A stretch of DNA of 64,000 nt from contig NZ_CP076326.1 in assembly GCF_018771565.1 (NCBI RefSeq), forward strand, positions 806,001-870,000, in the 5' to 3' direction. This document shows, in pieces, positions 41,822-50,597 of this stretch. The notes below the pieces were generated by a model, which saw nothing but the letters and a program-made list of their open reading frames with translations, did not search any database and was not told where the DNA came from. Every line of letters starts with the position of its first letter. The first letter of the stretch is position 1. This DNA comes from Thermoflexus hugenholtzii. Its GTDB lineage: Bacteria > Chloroflexota > Anaerolineae > Thermoflexales > Thermoflexaceae. A program made the translations under genes and the position numbers.

Positions 41822-42655
41822 CTACACTCCCGAATCCGCGTCGAACCCGCCGTCCACCGGGACCACGATGCCGGTGACGAAGGCGCTGGCGGGGGAGGCC
41901 AGCCAGATCACCGTGCCCACCAGATCCTCCGGGTCTCCGAACCGCCCCATGGGCGTGCGGGCGAGGATCGCTCGCCCGCGAGGGGTCAGGTTCCCCTGCT
42001 CATCGAGCAACAGGAAACGGTTCTGCTCGGTCAGGAAGAACCCCGGCGCGATGGCGTTGACCCGGATCCGGGGGGAATACTCCCGGGCCAGATGCACGGC
42101 CAGCCATCGGGTGAAGTTGTTCACCGCCGCCTTGGCTGCCGCGTAGCCCACCACCCGGCTCAGGGGACGGAAGGCGGCCATGGAGGAGACGTTGAGGATC
42201 ACCCCCTCGCCGGCCTCGACCATCTGCCGGGCGAAGATCTGGCTGGGGAGGATGGCGCCGCCGAAGAGATTCAGGGCCACCACTTTCTCCAGGGCCTCCA
42301 GGGGCAGATCGAAGAACGGGCGCTCCGGCCCCACCGTGGCTTCCGGGAGATTGCCCCCGGCCAGGTTGACCAGGATGGTCACCGGCCCGATCGCCCGCCG
42401 CACCCGCTCCGCCGCCGCCTCGATCTCCTCCCGCTTCAGGACGTCCATCTGCTCGCCGTAGACCTCCAGCCCTTCCGCCCGCAGGGCCTGCAGCCGGGCC
42501 TCCAGGCGTTCCCCCGGCGGACGGTGATCGGTGAACACCACCCGGGCGCCCGCCCGGGCCAGGCCCCGGCCGATGGCCCCGGCCAGCACCCCTGCTCCCC
42601 CGGTGAGCAGGGCCACCTTCCCCTTCAGCGAGAACAGGTCCTCCAGGAAGCTCAT
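41822..42655 (-). CDS. uxuB: D-fructuronate reductase / D-mannonate oxidoreductase, SDR type (UxuB-like)
   Basis: 277 residues, classical SDR: cofactor motif TGGAGVLAGAIG, NLAGGN, catalytic Ser in ILNVSSM and Tyr-x-x-x-Lys in GYAAAKAAV. The stretch RVNAIAPGFFLTEQNRFLL ... LTPRGRAILARTPMGRFGDPEDL ... GIVVPVDGGF closely recalls the Bacillus YjmF-type D-mannonate oxidoreductase. It would reduce the D-fructuronate made by UxaE. ATG 42655 shares an ATGA overlap with gnd. Mannonate dehydratase and KDG kinase are not in the window. Confidence 0.82.
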   Translation of the reverse strand: MSFLEDLFSLKGKVALLTGGAGVLAGAIGRGLARAGARVVFTDHRPPGERLEARLQALRAEGLEVYGEQMDVLKREEIEAAAERVRRAIGPVTILVNLAGGNLPEATVGPERPFFDLPLEALEKVVALNLFGGAILPSQIFARQMVEAGEGVILNVSSMAAFRPLSRVVGYAAAKAAVNNFTRWLAVHLAREYSPRIRVNAIAPGFFLTEQNRFLLLDEQGNLTPRGRAILARTPMGRFGDPEDLVGTVIWLASPASAFVTGIVVPVDGGFDADSGV

Positions 42656-44064
42656 CCCTCCTCCCACTCCGTGTGGAACGTCCCCGGGCGATCGATCCGC
42701 TGGTAGGTGTGGGCGCCGAAGGCGTCCCGCTGGGCCTGGATGAGGTTGGCCGGCAGCCGCGCTCGCCGCATGGACAGCACATAATCCACCGCCGTGCGCA
42801 GGGCCGGCATGGGGATCCCGGCCTCGAAGGCCCGGGCCAGGACCCGGCCGGCGGCCGGAAGGCGATCCTGGAGCTCCCGGCGGAACCGCGGGTGGAACAG
42901 GAGGTGAGGATCCTCGGGGTCCTCACGGAGGATCTCCCGCAGGAAGATCAGCCAGCGGGCGCGGATGATGCAGCCGGCCCGCCACACCCGCAGCACCTCG
43001 GTCCGATCCGTCCCGTAGCGGTAGGCCCGGGAGGCTTCATGCAGCAGCCACAGGCCCTGAGAGAAAGCGCTCAGCACCACCAGGTTCAGTGCCGCCTCCA
43101 GATCCGCCAGGGCGGCGGGCTCCGTCATCTCCGGCCGGCGATCGGGCCAGGGGAAGCCGGCTGCGATCCGCTCCCGGTCCGCCTTGAAGTGGGAGAGGGT
43201 GCGGGCGATGACCGCCGCCGTCAACGTGGGAGTCGGGATGCCCAGCTCCAGGGCGGCCTGGGCGGCCCAGCGGCCGGTTCCCTTCTGCTCCGCCTGATCC
43301 AGGATCCGCTCCACCAGGGGCTCCCCGGTCTCGGGATCCCGGTATCGGAGCACCCGCGCGGCCAGCTCCACCAGATACGCGTTCAGCGTCCCCTCGTTCC
43401 AGCGCGCGAAGGTCCCGGCGATGGCGTCGGCCGGCATCTCCAGCGCGTTTTTCATGAAATCGTAGGCCTCGGCGATGCCCTGCATGAAGGCGTATTCAAT
43501 GGCGTTATGCACCATCTTCACGAAATGGCCGGCGCCGCCCCGGCCCATATAGGCGCAGCACGGACCCTCTTCGCTCTGCGCGGCGATGCGCAGGAGGAAT
43601 TCTTCCACCAGGGCATACGCCTCCGGCGTCCCCCCGGGCATGATCGAGGGGCCGAGGAGCGCCCCTTTCTCCCCTCCGCTGATCCCCACCCCCAGGAACC
43701 GGATCCCACGGGCGGCCAGGGCCTCCATCCGCCGCTCGGTGTCCGCGTAATGGGAGTTCCCGCCGTCCATCACCAGGTCCCCGGGCTCCAGGAAGGGAAG
43801 CAGGGCCTCGATCACCTGATCCACCGCCGGCCCGGCCTGGACCATCAGGAGGATGCGGCGAGGACGGGTCAGGCGCCGGGCCAGCTCCTCCAGCGAATCC
43901 GCCGGGGTGATGGGCTCGCCCCGCACCCGCTCCCGCATGAAGGCCTCGGTGCGCTCCCGGGTCCGGTTGTAGACGCACACCGGGATGCCGTGGCGGGCGA
44001 AGTTGAGGGCCAGGTTCTGCCCCATCACCGCCAGGCCGATGATTCCGATCTCACAACGGTTCAT
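42652..44064 (-). CDS. gnd: 6-phosphogluconate dehydrogenase (decarboxylating)
   Basis: 470 residues, the full length of the classical enzyme. Oxidises 6-phosphogluconate to ribulose 5-phosphate and CO2. NADP site IGLAVMGQNLALNFA, substrate loop VGISGGEKGALLGPSIMPGG (within 20), catalytic Lys in HFVKMVHNAIEYAFMQ, and the C-terminal helical domain (EQKGTGRWAAQAALELGIP). The ATG at 44064 lies within the end of the FGGY kinase gene (14-bp overlap), and its stop overlaps uxuB. A kinase-Gnd pair inside an inositol/uronate operon suggests a gluconate branch. Confidence 0.93.
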   Translation of the reverse strand: MNRCEIGIIGLAVMGQNLALNFARHGIPVCVYNRTRERTEAFMRERVRGEPITPADSLEELARRLTRPRRILLMVQAGPAVDQVIEALLPFLEPGDLVMDGGNSHYADTERRMEALAARGIRFLGVGISGGEKGALLGPSIMPGGTPEAYALVEEFLLRIAAQSEEGPCCAYMGRGGAGHFVKMVHNAIEYAFMQGIAEAYDFMKNALEMPADAIAGTFARWNEGTLNAYLVELAARVLRYRDPETGEPLVERILDQAEQKGTGRWAAQAALELGIPTPTLTAAVIARTLSHFKADRERIAAGFPWPDRRPEMTEPAALADLEAALNLVVLSAFSQGLWLLHEASRAYRYGTDRTEVLRVWRAGCIIRARWLIFLREILREDPEDPHLLFHPRFRRELQDRLPAAGRVLARAFEAGIPMPALRTAVDYVLSMRRARLPANLIQAQRDAFGAHTYQRIDRPGTFHTEWEEG

Positions 44065-45565
44065 GCGCGCCTCCCATCGTGAGGTGGTGGGCTTCGGAAC
44101 TCCCTCCATGCTGGAACGCTGCCTCCAGATCCGCCAGCACGGCCTGGAAGCGGGCGAACTGTTCCGCATAGGCGGGAACCCATTCCTCCACCGGAGGATA
44201 CACCGCGACCGGCGTCTCCGGGGGATGTTCGGGGAGGTCCGGGAGGACCCCCAGGGCTTTCCAGGCCAGCATGGCGCTGCCGAGGAGGCCGGGCTCCGGG
44301 ATCTCAGGGACCTCGATGGGGGTCGCGAGGACGGAGGCCAGGATCCGCATCCAGAGGGGGGAACGGGTGCCGCCGCCTCCGGCGCGCAGCCGGTTGGGTC
44401 GCAGCCCGTTCTCCCACAGCGCCTCCAGGAGGCGGCGCAGGGCGAAGGCCACCCCCTCCATCGCCGCCCGGATCAGGTGGCCCCGCCCGTGGTGGACGCG
44501 CAGGCCGAAGATCACCCCGGAGGCCATAGGGCCGATCCCGGGCTCCCGTTCCCCGGTGAGGAAGGGGAAGAACAGAATCCCCGTGGGCCCCGCGGTCGCC
44601 TCGGCCAGGGTTTCCGCCTCCGCGTCGACCACCCGCAGCACTGCCTCCTGAAGCCACTGACGGACGATCCCGGCGTTGTTGAGGGCCCCGCCGGGAAACC
44701 ACCGTCCCGGGAGCAACGCGTAGGTCTGGAGCCGCATGCGGGGGCTGTGGTCCAGAACCGGTTGCGCCGCGATCATGCGGATCATCGCCGTGGTGCCCAG
44801 GTTCATCACGCCCACGCCCGGCGCCAGGGCGCCCAGCCCGAGGCCCATCGCCCCCCCGTCGTAGACCCCGGCGATCACTTCCACCTCCGGCGGGAGGCCC
44901 AGGGCGGCCGCCGCCTCCGGCCGCAGCGGGCCCAGGCGGGCCTCCGGGGCCACCACCTCCGGCAGGCGATCCGCGGACAGCTCCACCGCCGCCAGCAGCT
45001 CCGGGTCCCAGCGCAGGGTGCGCAGGTCCATCAGCTGGGTGGCCGTGGCCAGGGAGGGCTCGGTGAAGGGCTCCCCGAGCAGCCGCAGCAGCAGATATTC
45101 CTTCGCTCCCAGGAACCAGCGGGCCGCCCGGAAGATCTCCGGGCGACGAGCTCGGAGCCACTCCAGCTTGGCCAGGGGGTAATGGAAGAGGGGCGGGCAG
45201 CCGGTGCGGGCATAGAGGATGGCCCCATCGATGCGGGCGAGCAAGCCCGGGAAAGTCTCCCGGGGCCGGGTGTCGAGCAGCGTCATCAGGCCCATCAGCG
45301 GCCGCCCCTGCGCGTCCACCGGCAGCAGGCCCAGCTGATAGGCTGAGAGGATCAGCCCGCGCACCGCCGGGGCCTCTTCCCCCAGCGCCTCCCGGGCTGC
45401 GGCCACGAACGCATCCCACAGGGCCTCCGGGTCGTGCTCCGCCCGGCCGGTCTCATCCCGCAGCAGCGGAAGCGCCCGCACCGCCCGGCGCCGGAGCCGG
45501 CCCTCGGGGTCCAGGCAGCCCGCTTTCACGTGCGTGGTGCCGAGGTCCACGGCGAGGATCCGCAT
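44051..45565 (-). CDS. FGGY carbohydrate kinase, probably gluconokinase
   Basis: 504 residues. FGGY-family two-domain kinase: phosphate-binding LAVDLGTTHVKAG at the N terminus, second-domain adenosine/phosphate loops VIAGVYDGGAMGLG and MNLGTTAMIR, and RAGGGGTRSPLWMRILASVL near the C terminus. Substrate specificity within the family is not readable, but direct coupling to 6-phosphogluconate dehydrogenase makes D-gluconate the best guess; a keto-acid sugar is the alternative. 12 bp downstream of the hydroxyacid dehydrogenase. Confidence 0.85.
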   Translation of the reverse strand: MRILAVDLGTTHVKAGCLDPEGRLRRRAVRALPLLRDETGRAEHDPEALWDAFVAAAREALGEEAPAVRGLILSAYQLGLLPVDAQGRPLMGLMTLLDTRPRETFPGLLARIDGAILYARTGCPPLFHYPLAKLEWLRARRPEIFRAARWFLGAKEYLLLRLLGEPFTEPSLATATQLMDLRTLRWDPELLAAVELSADRLPEVVAPEARLGPLRPEAAAALGLPPEVEVIAGVYDGGAMGLGLGALAPGVGVMNLGTTAMIRMIAAQPVLDHSPRMRLQTYALLPGRWFPGGALNNAGIVRQWLQEAVLRVVDAEAETLAEATAGPTGILFFPFLTGEREPGIGPMASGVIFGLRVHHGRGHLIRAAMEGVAFALRRLLEALWENGLRPNRLRAGGGGTRSPLWMRILASVLATPIEVPEIPEPGLLGSAMLAWKALGVLPDLPEHPPETPVAVYPPVEEWVPAYAEQFARFQAVLADLEAAFQHGGSSEAHHLTMGGAHEPL

Positions 45566-45577
45566 CGTCCGCTCCGA

Positions 45578-46588
45578 TCATCGTCGCCAGGCCCGGGCAT
45601 GGGGAAGGACCTCCGGGTTCACCACTTCCTCCGGGATCTCCCCGCGCAGCACCCGCTCCACATCGGAGATCACTTTCTCTCCCATCCGCCGCAGGGTCTC
45701 ACGGGTATACGCGGCGATGTGGGGGACGATGAGCACGTTGGGGAAGCGCAGCAAGGGATGATCGGCGGGGATGGGCTCCTCCGTCATCACGTCCAGCGCC
45801 GCGCCGGCCACCCGTCCTTCCTCCAGGGCGGTGATCAGGGCGGCCTCGTCGATCAGCTCCCCTCGGGCGGTGTTCACCAGGATCACGCCCGGCTTCATCT
45901 TCGCGAAGGCCTCGCGGGAGAGCATATGGATGTTCTCCTCAGTGAGGGCGGCGTGCAGGGAGAGGATATCAGCCTCCCGAAGGAGGGTCTCCAGGTCCGC
46001 CGGCTCGGCCCCCGCCGCCCGGATGACCTCCGGGGGCACGTTCGGATCATAGGCCAGCACCCGGGCGCGGAAGCCCTGGGCCAGGATCTCCCCCACCCGG
46101 CTTCCGATGTTCCCGAAGCCGATGAGCCCTACGGTTTTGCCCCGGAGCTCCCATCCGACGAAGGCCGCCCGCTCCGCCCAGCGGCCCGCCCGGACCGCGG
46201 CGGCGGCCTCGGGGATGCGGCGGAGCAGGGCGAGCAGCAGCCCGACGGTGAGCTCCGCCACCGCCTCCCGTTCCATCCAGGGCGTCACCCGGGTGACCAG
46301 GACCCCGTGGGCGGTGGCGGAGGGAAGGTGGATGTTGTCGACTCCGATGCCGTGGCGGGCGATCAGCCAGGTTTCGTCCTTATGGGCGAAGAACTCCGGG
46401 CCGAACCGCGGGGTGACGCTCACGATGAGGATCGGGAAGCCGCGGAGCGCCTCGGCCAGGGCCCGGCCATCGATGTGCGGGGGGAAGTCCAGCCGCCGGA
46501 CCTCCCCCAGGGTGGATAGGCGTTCCAGGTGCTCCGGGAAGTAGCGGCCAAAGCTGCTGGAGTTCACGATGGCGATGCGCGGACGCAT
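45578..46588 (-). CDS. D-isomer-specific 2-hydroxyacid dehydrogenase
   Basis: 336 residues, NAD(P)-dependent. Rossmann motif GLIGFGNIGSRVGEIL, catalytic Arg in VNTARGELIDE, Glu in TEEPIP and His in PHIAAYT. Family members include phosphoglycerate dehydrogenase, glyoxylate/hydroxypyruvate reductase and 2-ketogluconate reductase; this one lacks the C-terminal ACT domain of SerA. In this operon a keto-gluconate reductase that makes gluconate for the adjacent kinase is an attractive idea, but inference. Confidence 0.87.
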   Translation of the reverse strand: MRPRIAIVNSSSFGRYFPEHLERLSTLGEVRRLDFPPHIDGRALAEALRGFPILIVSVTPRFGPEFFAHKDETWLIARHGIGVDNIHLPSATAHGVLVTRVTPWMEREAVAELTVGLLLALLRRIPEAAAAVRAGRWAERAAFVGWELRGKTVGLIGFGNIGSRVGEILAQGFRARVLAYDPNVPPEVIRAAGAEPADLETLLREADILSLHAALTEENIHMLSREAFAKMKPGVILVNTARGELIDEAALITALEEGRVAGAALDVMTEEPIPADHPLLRFPNVLIVPHIAAYTRETLRRMGEKVISDVERVLRGEIPEEVVNPEVLPHARAWRR

Positions 46589-46702
46589 AGCGGCTATCCT
46601 TCTCCACTAAGGATCGAGGCGGATCGATCTTCCAGGGGAGGCTCATTCGAGAGGAGGCAGGCGATAGAGCGGCTGATGTTGCACGGCGCGTTCCCACAGC
46701 TC

Positions 46703-47005
46703 TCAGGCATGCTGCTGAACCAGTTCGCGCAACCTTGGGAACAGATCTTCCGGCCGCTTCCCGGTGATCCACAGATACAACGCGTCCGGGCACATCTCGA
46801 TCTCCTTGCCCCAGGAGATCTCCCTGCCGGATCCGATATGGACCTTCTCAAACTCCTGTTCGTCCTCCCATGCCGCGAAGACGCCTTTCCCAACCAGGTC
46901 CGAGAGATCCAGCGTGCCTTCTACGCCATCCGAATATCGGATCCAGAGTCGACATCCCGGAAGCGCTTTCACGGCGATCGGCCTGGGCCTGCGAAGCTCA
47001 TTCAT
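46703..47005 (-). CDS. DUF2442 small protein
   Basis: 100 residues. Family pattern: LWIRYSDGVEGTLDLSDLVGKGVF ... F.KV.I....ISWG.EIEMCPDALYLWITGK. DUF2442 proteins are small, of unknown function, and often next to DUF4160 in possible toxin-antitoxin-like pairs; no DUF4160 is visible. It interrupts the catabolic operon with longer flanking gaps (62 and 114 bp) than its neighbours, so it may be an inserted passenger. Confidence 0.83.
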   Translation of the reverse strand: MNELRRPRPIAVKALPGCRLWIRYSDGVEGTLDLSDLVGKGVFAAWEDEQEFEKVHIGSGREISWGKEIEMCPDALYLWITGKRPEDLFPRLRELVQQHA

Positions 47006-47067
47006 TCATCCCTCCGTTGGGCTGGCGGATCGCTGAGGTGAAGCGATTGGATTCTCTTATCCCGGAT

Positions 47068-48492
47068 CTATTTTAGCAATGCCTCTAGGTGGCGTTCCAG
47101 GTTCTCCCGGACGGCGGCGAAGTGCTCCGCCTCGTGGGCCTCCAGGAGCGCCCGGATAGCGGGCCCTCGCTCGCGCAACAGCACGCCGTAAGAGATGTGG
47201 AAGAGCTGTCGCACGGCGCGGTCGACCAGCGCGGCTTCGGGATCGTCGGGGAGAGCAGGGGGCAGCGCCTCCGGCCGCAACGCGATGGGGTAATCCCGGC
47301 GGCTCTCCTCCAGATGCGCCCGGGCGATGGCGTAGAGCTCGGCGAAGAGGGCGGGGGCTACCCGCGCCACCACCCGCACCGCCTGCAGCCAGGTGGTCCC
47401 GGAGGTCTTCACGTGGAAGTGTCCTCCGGTTGCCTCTCGGAAGACCCGGAGGATGCGGAACTTCTCGCTGCCGGAGTGCAGGCTGAGCCGGTGGCCCCCG
47501 AAGGTCCGGGCCACGGCGGCGTGGAGGGCGACTGCCTGCGCGAAGCGCTCCACCTCCCCTTCGTAATCGACGGCCTTCTCGAAGACCCCCGGGAAGCGGG
47601 GGGCCAGGCTCCACAGGGCCACCCCGCGCCGTTGCAGATACACGGCGATGAACGCGTGGGCCTCCGGAGTCGTTTCCTCCTCCGTCTCGTCTACCGACAC
47701 CTCCAGGTCGGCCGCGATCCCCTGGTCGCGGAGGATCTCGGCCCCGCGGACCACCTCCTCCAGGGCCGGCTCATAGCGGCAGGCCGCGGCCTGCAGGGCG
47801 GGCTCCTCCAGGGTTCGCAGGCCCTCCGGCGTCTCGACCCGCCGGTCCGCCAGCTCGGCGACCACCAAGCGGGCGAGGGGCGAAAGCGCCTCCCACGGGC
47901 GAGGGCCCCGGGCCAGGGCCCGGCGCAGATCAAACGTGTAAAGGGAGTAGCCGGCCTCGGCCGCCGCCCGCAGCTGCGCCTCATCCTGGAGGTGATCGGC
48001 GTCGGCGCCGAAGGGGCCCGCGAATCCGGAGGCGAAGACCCCCCACGCGGCATCGAGCAGGACCGTTTGGAAATCCCGGCCGGTGCGGGCGAGCTCCCGG
48101 GGGGACTGCTGGGCCAGCACCGGGAAGACCGGGTAGCGCTCCAGGGCGGCGATCTGAGCCGCCGTGACCATCCCCAGGCGATCCCCCGCCCCGAAGGAGG
48201 CAGGCCGATCGCACCGCGCGGGGGACAGGGCCGGGAGGCGTTCCCGCAGGAGGCAATAATGCGCCCACGTCCAGGGGTGGATCCACACGGGTTGCCCCTG
48301 GATACGGATCGGCATGCGAGGATCCGGGGCGGGGAAGGGGGATGCCTCCCCGATCCATCCGATCCGCCGTTCGTTTCCCTGGTGGGCGGCGAAGATCGCT
48401 CCGCCGTCGGGGAGCTCCCGGATGGATTCCGCGATCAGATGGAGCCCATACGGACGCAGTCCTTCCGCAAGGACCTCCGGGGAGAGCATCAT
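47068..48492 (-). CDS. uxaE: Tagaturonate epimerase UxaE
   Basis: 474 residues. UxaE interconverts D-tagaturonate and D-fructuronate; it was described in Thermotoga maritima. Recognised by the C-terminal motifs RLSLHSGSEKFRILRVF and GGHFHVKTSGTTWLQAVRVVA, and by DADHLQDEAQL in the middle. The probable metal/active site lies around these His, Asp and Glu residues. In the operon it links IolO's product tagaturonate to UxuB's substrate fructuronate. 33 bp after iolN. Confidence 0.78.
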   Translation of the reverse strand: MMLSPEVLAEGLRPYGLHLIAESIRELPDGGAIFAAHQGNERRIGWIGEASPFPAPDPRMPIRIQGQPVWIHPWTWAHYCLLRERLPALSPARCDRPASFGAGDRLGMVTAAQIAALERYPVFPVLAQQSPRELARTGRDFQTVLLDAAWGVFASGFAGPFGADADHLQDEAQLRAAAEAGYSLYTFDLRRALARGPRPWEALSPLARLVVAELADRRVETPEGLRTLEEPALQAAACRYEPALEEVVRGAEILRDQGIAADLEVSVDETEEETTPEAHAFIAVYLQRRGVALWSLAPRFPGVFEKAVDYEGEVERFAQAVALHAAVARTFGGHRLSLHSGSEKFRILRVFREATGGHFHVKTSGTTWLQAVRVVARVAPALFAELYAIARAHLEESRRDYPIALRPEALPPALPDDPEAALVDRAVRQLFHISYGVLLRERGPAIRALLEAHEAEHFAAVRENLERHLEALLK

Positions 48493-48525
48493 AGAGGAGC
48501 GCTTCCTCCTCCCGGACGCTGCCGC

Positions 48526-49500
48526 TCACATCGGGTAATGGAGCTCATACAGGCTGCGCCAGCCGGGCTCGAAGGGCATCTTGAGGTAGGGCTCCAGCAT
48601 CTCCCGCTCCCGCTCGGTCACCCCCTCCAGCGGGGGCAGCTTCCCCGGCGGGAACGCCTCCAGGATGTCCCGCACCAGCTTCTCCAGGTAGTCCAGGAGC
48701 TGCTCCACCCCGGGTTTGGCCTTCTCGGCGCTGGCCAGGGTGGCCTTGCCCACCACGCCCGGCTGGTAGGCCTTCACCTCGATGGGGCGCAGGCCCACCT
48801 GGGCATACCAGGCGATCGGCTTGCGCAACAGGTTCCCCGCCTTGTCGATGTGCTCGCTGTCGGTGGGCAGGAAGCTGTAAGGCTCCGTGTCCACCGCGTC
48901 CTCCATGTGGATGAACTCGGGGAACAGGGCCAGGCTCCAGCTGGTCTCCACCTCATCTCCGTGGATGAAGTGGGTCTCGTAGGGCCCGCCTTCGGACTTC
49001 AGCTTGAAATGATCGGGGATGGCGTGATACCAGTTGACGTTGACGATGACCGCAGGCACCTTGTAGGTCTTGGCGAAGCGGTGGATGGCGATGGGGATGA
49101 CGTATTCCTGGCCGTGGCCGTTGAGGATGATCTGCTTGCGGAAGCCGGCGTTCCAGAACCCGGCGATGATGGCCGTGAGCATCCCGACGAACACATCCTC
49201 CGGCACCACGATGGTCCCCGGCATCCCCATGTGGTGATACGGATGGGAGCCGAACCACAACGGCTGGCTCACCGTGCACCCGGTGCGCAGGGCCACCTGT
49301 TCGGCCATCCGGGTGACCAGGAAGACGTCCTCCCCGTAGGGCGCGTGGGGGCCGTGGGCCTCCGTCGCGCCCACCGGGATGATGATCAGGTCGTTCTGCT
49401 TCAGGCGCTCCATGACCTGCTTGCCGGTCATGTTCTGGAAGTAAATCCCCGTCGGCCGATCCATGTGGCCGCCTTCCGGTGGGATCTGCCACTTGCCCAT
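48526..49500 (-). CDS. iolN: 3-dehydro-scyllo-inosose hydrolase IolN (creatininase family)
   Basis: 324 residues, creatininase-fold metallohydrolase. Metal-ligand motifs: PVGATEAHGPHAPYGEDVFL (Glu, His, Asp), HPYHHMGMPGT, and ILNGHGQEYV (His, Glu). In T. maritima IolN (TM0413) opens the diketo-inositol ring to 5-keto-L-gluconate. Assignment rests on family plus the adjoining iolM homologue. GGAGG six bases before the ATG fixes the start at 49500. Confidence 0.82.
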   Translation of the reverse strand: MGKWQIPPEGGHMDRPTGIYFQNMTGKQVMERLKQNDLIIIPVGATEAHGPHAPYGEDVFLVTRMAEQVALRTGCTVSQPLWFGSHPYHHMGMPGTIVVPEDVFVGMLTAIIAGFWNAGFRKQIILNGHGQEYVIPIAIHRFAKTYKVPAVIVNVNWYHAIPDHFKLKSEGGPYETHFIHGDEVETSWSLALFPEFIHMEDAVDTEPYSFLPTDSEHIDKAGNLLRKPIAWYAQVGLRPIEVKAYQPGVVGKATLASAEKAKPGVEQLLDYLEKLVRDILEAFPPGKLPPLEGVTEREREMLEPYLKMPFEPGWRSLYELHYPM

Positions 49501-49556
49501 CGCGAACCTCCTGCCGTGGATGTGTTGGTGTCCCTCATTCGTGGACGGCCTGCCGC

Positions 49557-50585
49557 TTATGTCGGCACGATCATCACCTTCACCGCCTCCCCCCGGCGCA
49601 GCTGCTCCAGCCCCTCCCCGAAGCGGGAGAGCGGCAGGCGGTGGGTGACCAGCGCCTCGGGGCGGATCACCCCGCGCTCCAGCATCTGGATGGCCAGGGG
49701 GAAGGTGTGACGGCCGACGTAGCTGCCCACCACCCGCAGCTCCCGCCGGGTGATCTCATACTGGGCGACCTCCGCCCGGGCCCGGGCGTTCATGCCGAAG
49801 AGGACCACGGTCCCGCCCGGCCGGGCGAGCCGCAGCGCCGTCGTCATCAGCGAGCCCACCGCGTCCACCACCACATCCGCCCCGATCCCGGTGACCTCCC
49901 GCACCCGGCTTTCCAGATCCTCTGTCTGCGGGTCGATCACCATGTCGGCCCCCACCTGTCGGGCGAACTCCCGGCGGAAGGGGGCGATGTCCGCCGCGAT
50001 CAGGGCGCCGGCCCCGCTGGCCCGGAGGACCTGGATGAACAGCAGCCCCACCGGCCCGCACCCCAGCACCACTGCCGATTCCCCCGGGTGCAGGCGGATC
50101 TGCGAGGTGCCGCCCACCACCGTGGAGAGCACCTCCGTGAAGATCGCCCGCTCCAGGGGGATCTCCGGGGAGATGGGGAACAGGGCCCGCGCGGGGGCCA
50201 CTTCGTAGGGCGCCAGGCCTCCGTCCAGGAAGACCCCTAAGGTGGTGAACTGTTCGCAATGGTTGTAAAGCCCGCGCTGGCAGAACCGGCAGACGCCGCA
50301 ATACAGGTTCGGGGCCACCGCCACCCGATCTCCCGGCCGCAGGTGGGTCACCGCCGGCCCCACCTCCACGACGCGGCCGATCACCTCGTGGCCCAGGATC
50401 ACCCCGGGGGTGGCCGGATGCCCCGGAGGCACCTCCAGGATGTGCAGATCCGTTCCGCAGATGCCGCAGGCCTCCACCTGGAGGAGCACCTCGTCCGGTT
50501 GCCGGATGGAAGGCTGAGGCCGCTCCTCCAGCGCCCAGCGTCCTTCCCCCTGGAAGACGATGGCCGGCATACGGGTTCCCGCCAT
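49557..50585 (-). CDS. Zinc-dependent medium-chain alcohol/polyol dehydrogenase
   Basis: 342 residues. Catalytic zinc site ACGICGTDLHI and GHEVIG; structural zinc cysteines in CGVCRFCQRGLYNHC; cofactor motif VVLGCGPVGLLFIQVL. Similar in general to sorbitol/threonine-dehydrogenase-type MDRs. It is 12 bp from iolM, with its own GGAGG. Since no IolG (Gfo/Idh/MocA) is present, this enzyme is the best candidate for oxidising myo-inositol to scyllo-inosose, or for a related polyol. That role is inference. Confidence 0.85.
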   Translation of the reverse strand: MAGTRMPAIVFQGEGRWALEERPQPSIRQPDEVLLQVEACGICGTDLHILEVPPGHPATPGVILGHEVIGRVVEVGPAVTHLRPGDRVAVAPNLYCGVCRFCQRGLYNHCEQFTTLGVFLDGGLAPYEVAPARALFPISPEIPLERAIFTEVLSTVVGGTSQIRLHPGESAVVLGCGPVGLLFIQVLRASGAGALIAADIAPFRREFARQVGADMVIDPQTEDLESRVREVTGIGADVVVDAVGSLMTTALRLARPGGTVVLFGMNARARAEVAQYEITRRELRVVGSYVGRHTFPLAIQMLERGVIRPEALVTHRLPLSRFGEGLEQLRRGEAVKVMIVPT

Positions 50586-50597
50586 GGAACGCCTCCT

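Noticed and set aside
42652-44064. Gnd-like gene as a disguised inositol dehydrogenase (IolG)
   Set aside because: It has the full-length 6-phosphogluconate dehydrogenase architecture and active-site motifs, not the Gfo/Idh/MocA fold sequence.
40992-48492. Plain hexuronate (galacturonate/glucuronate) operon
   Set aside because: UxaE and UxuB alone would fit, but the IolM, IolN and IolO homologues and the absence of uronate isomerase (UxaC) and mannonate dehydratase in the run favour inositol. A combined role is still possible.
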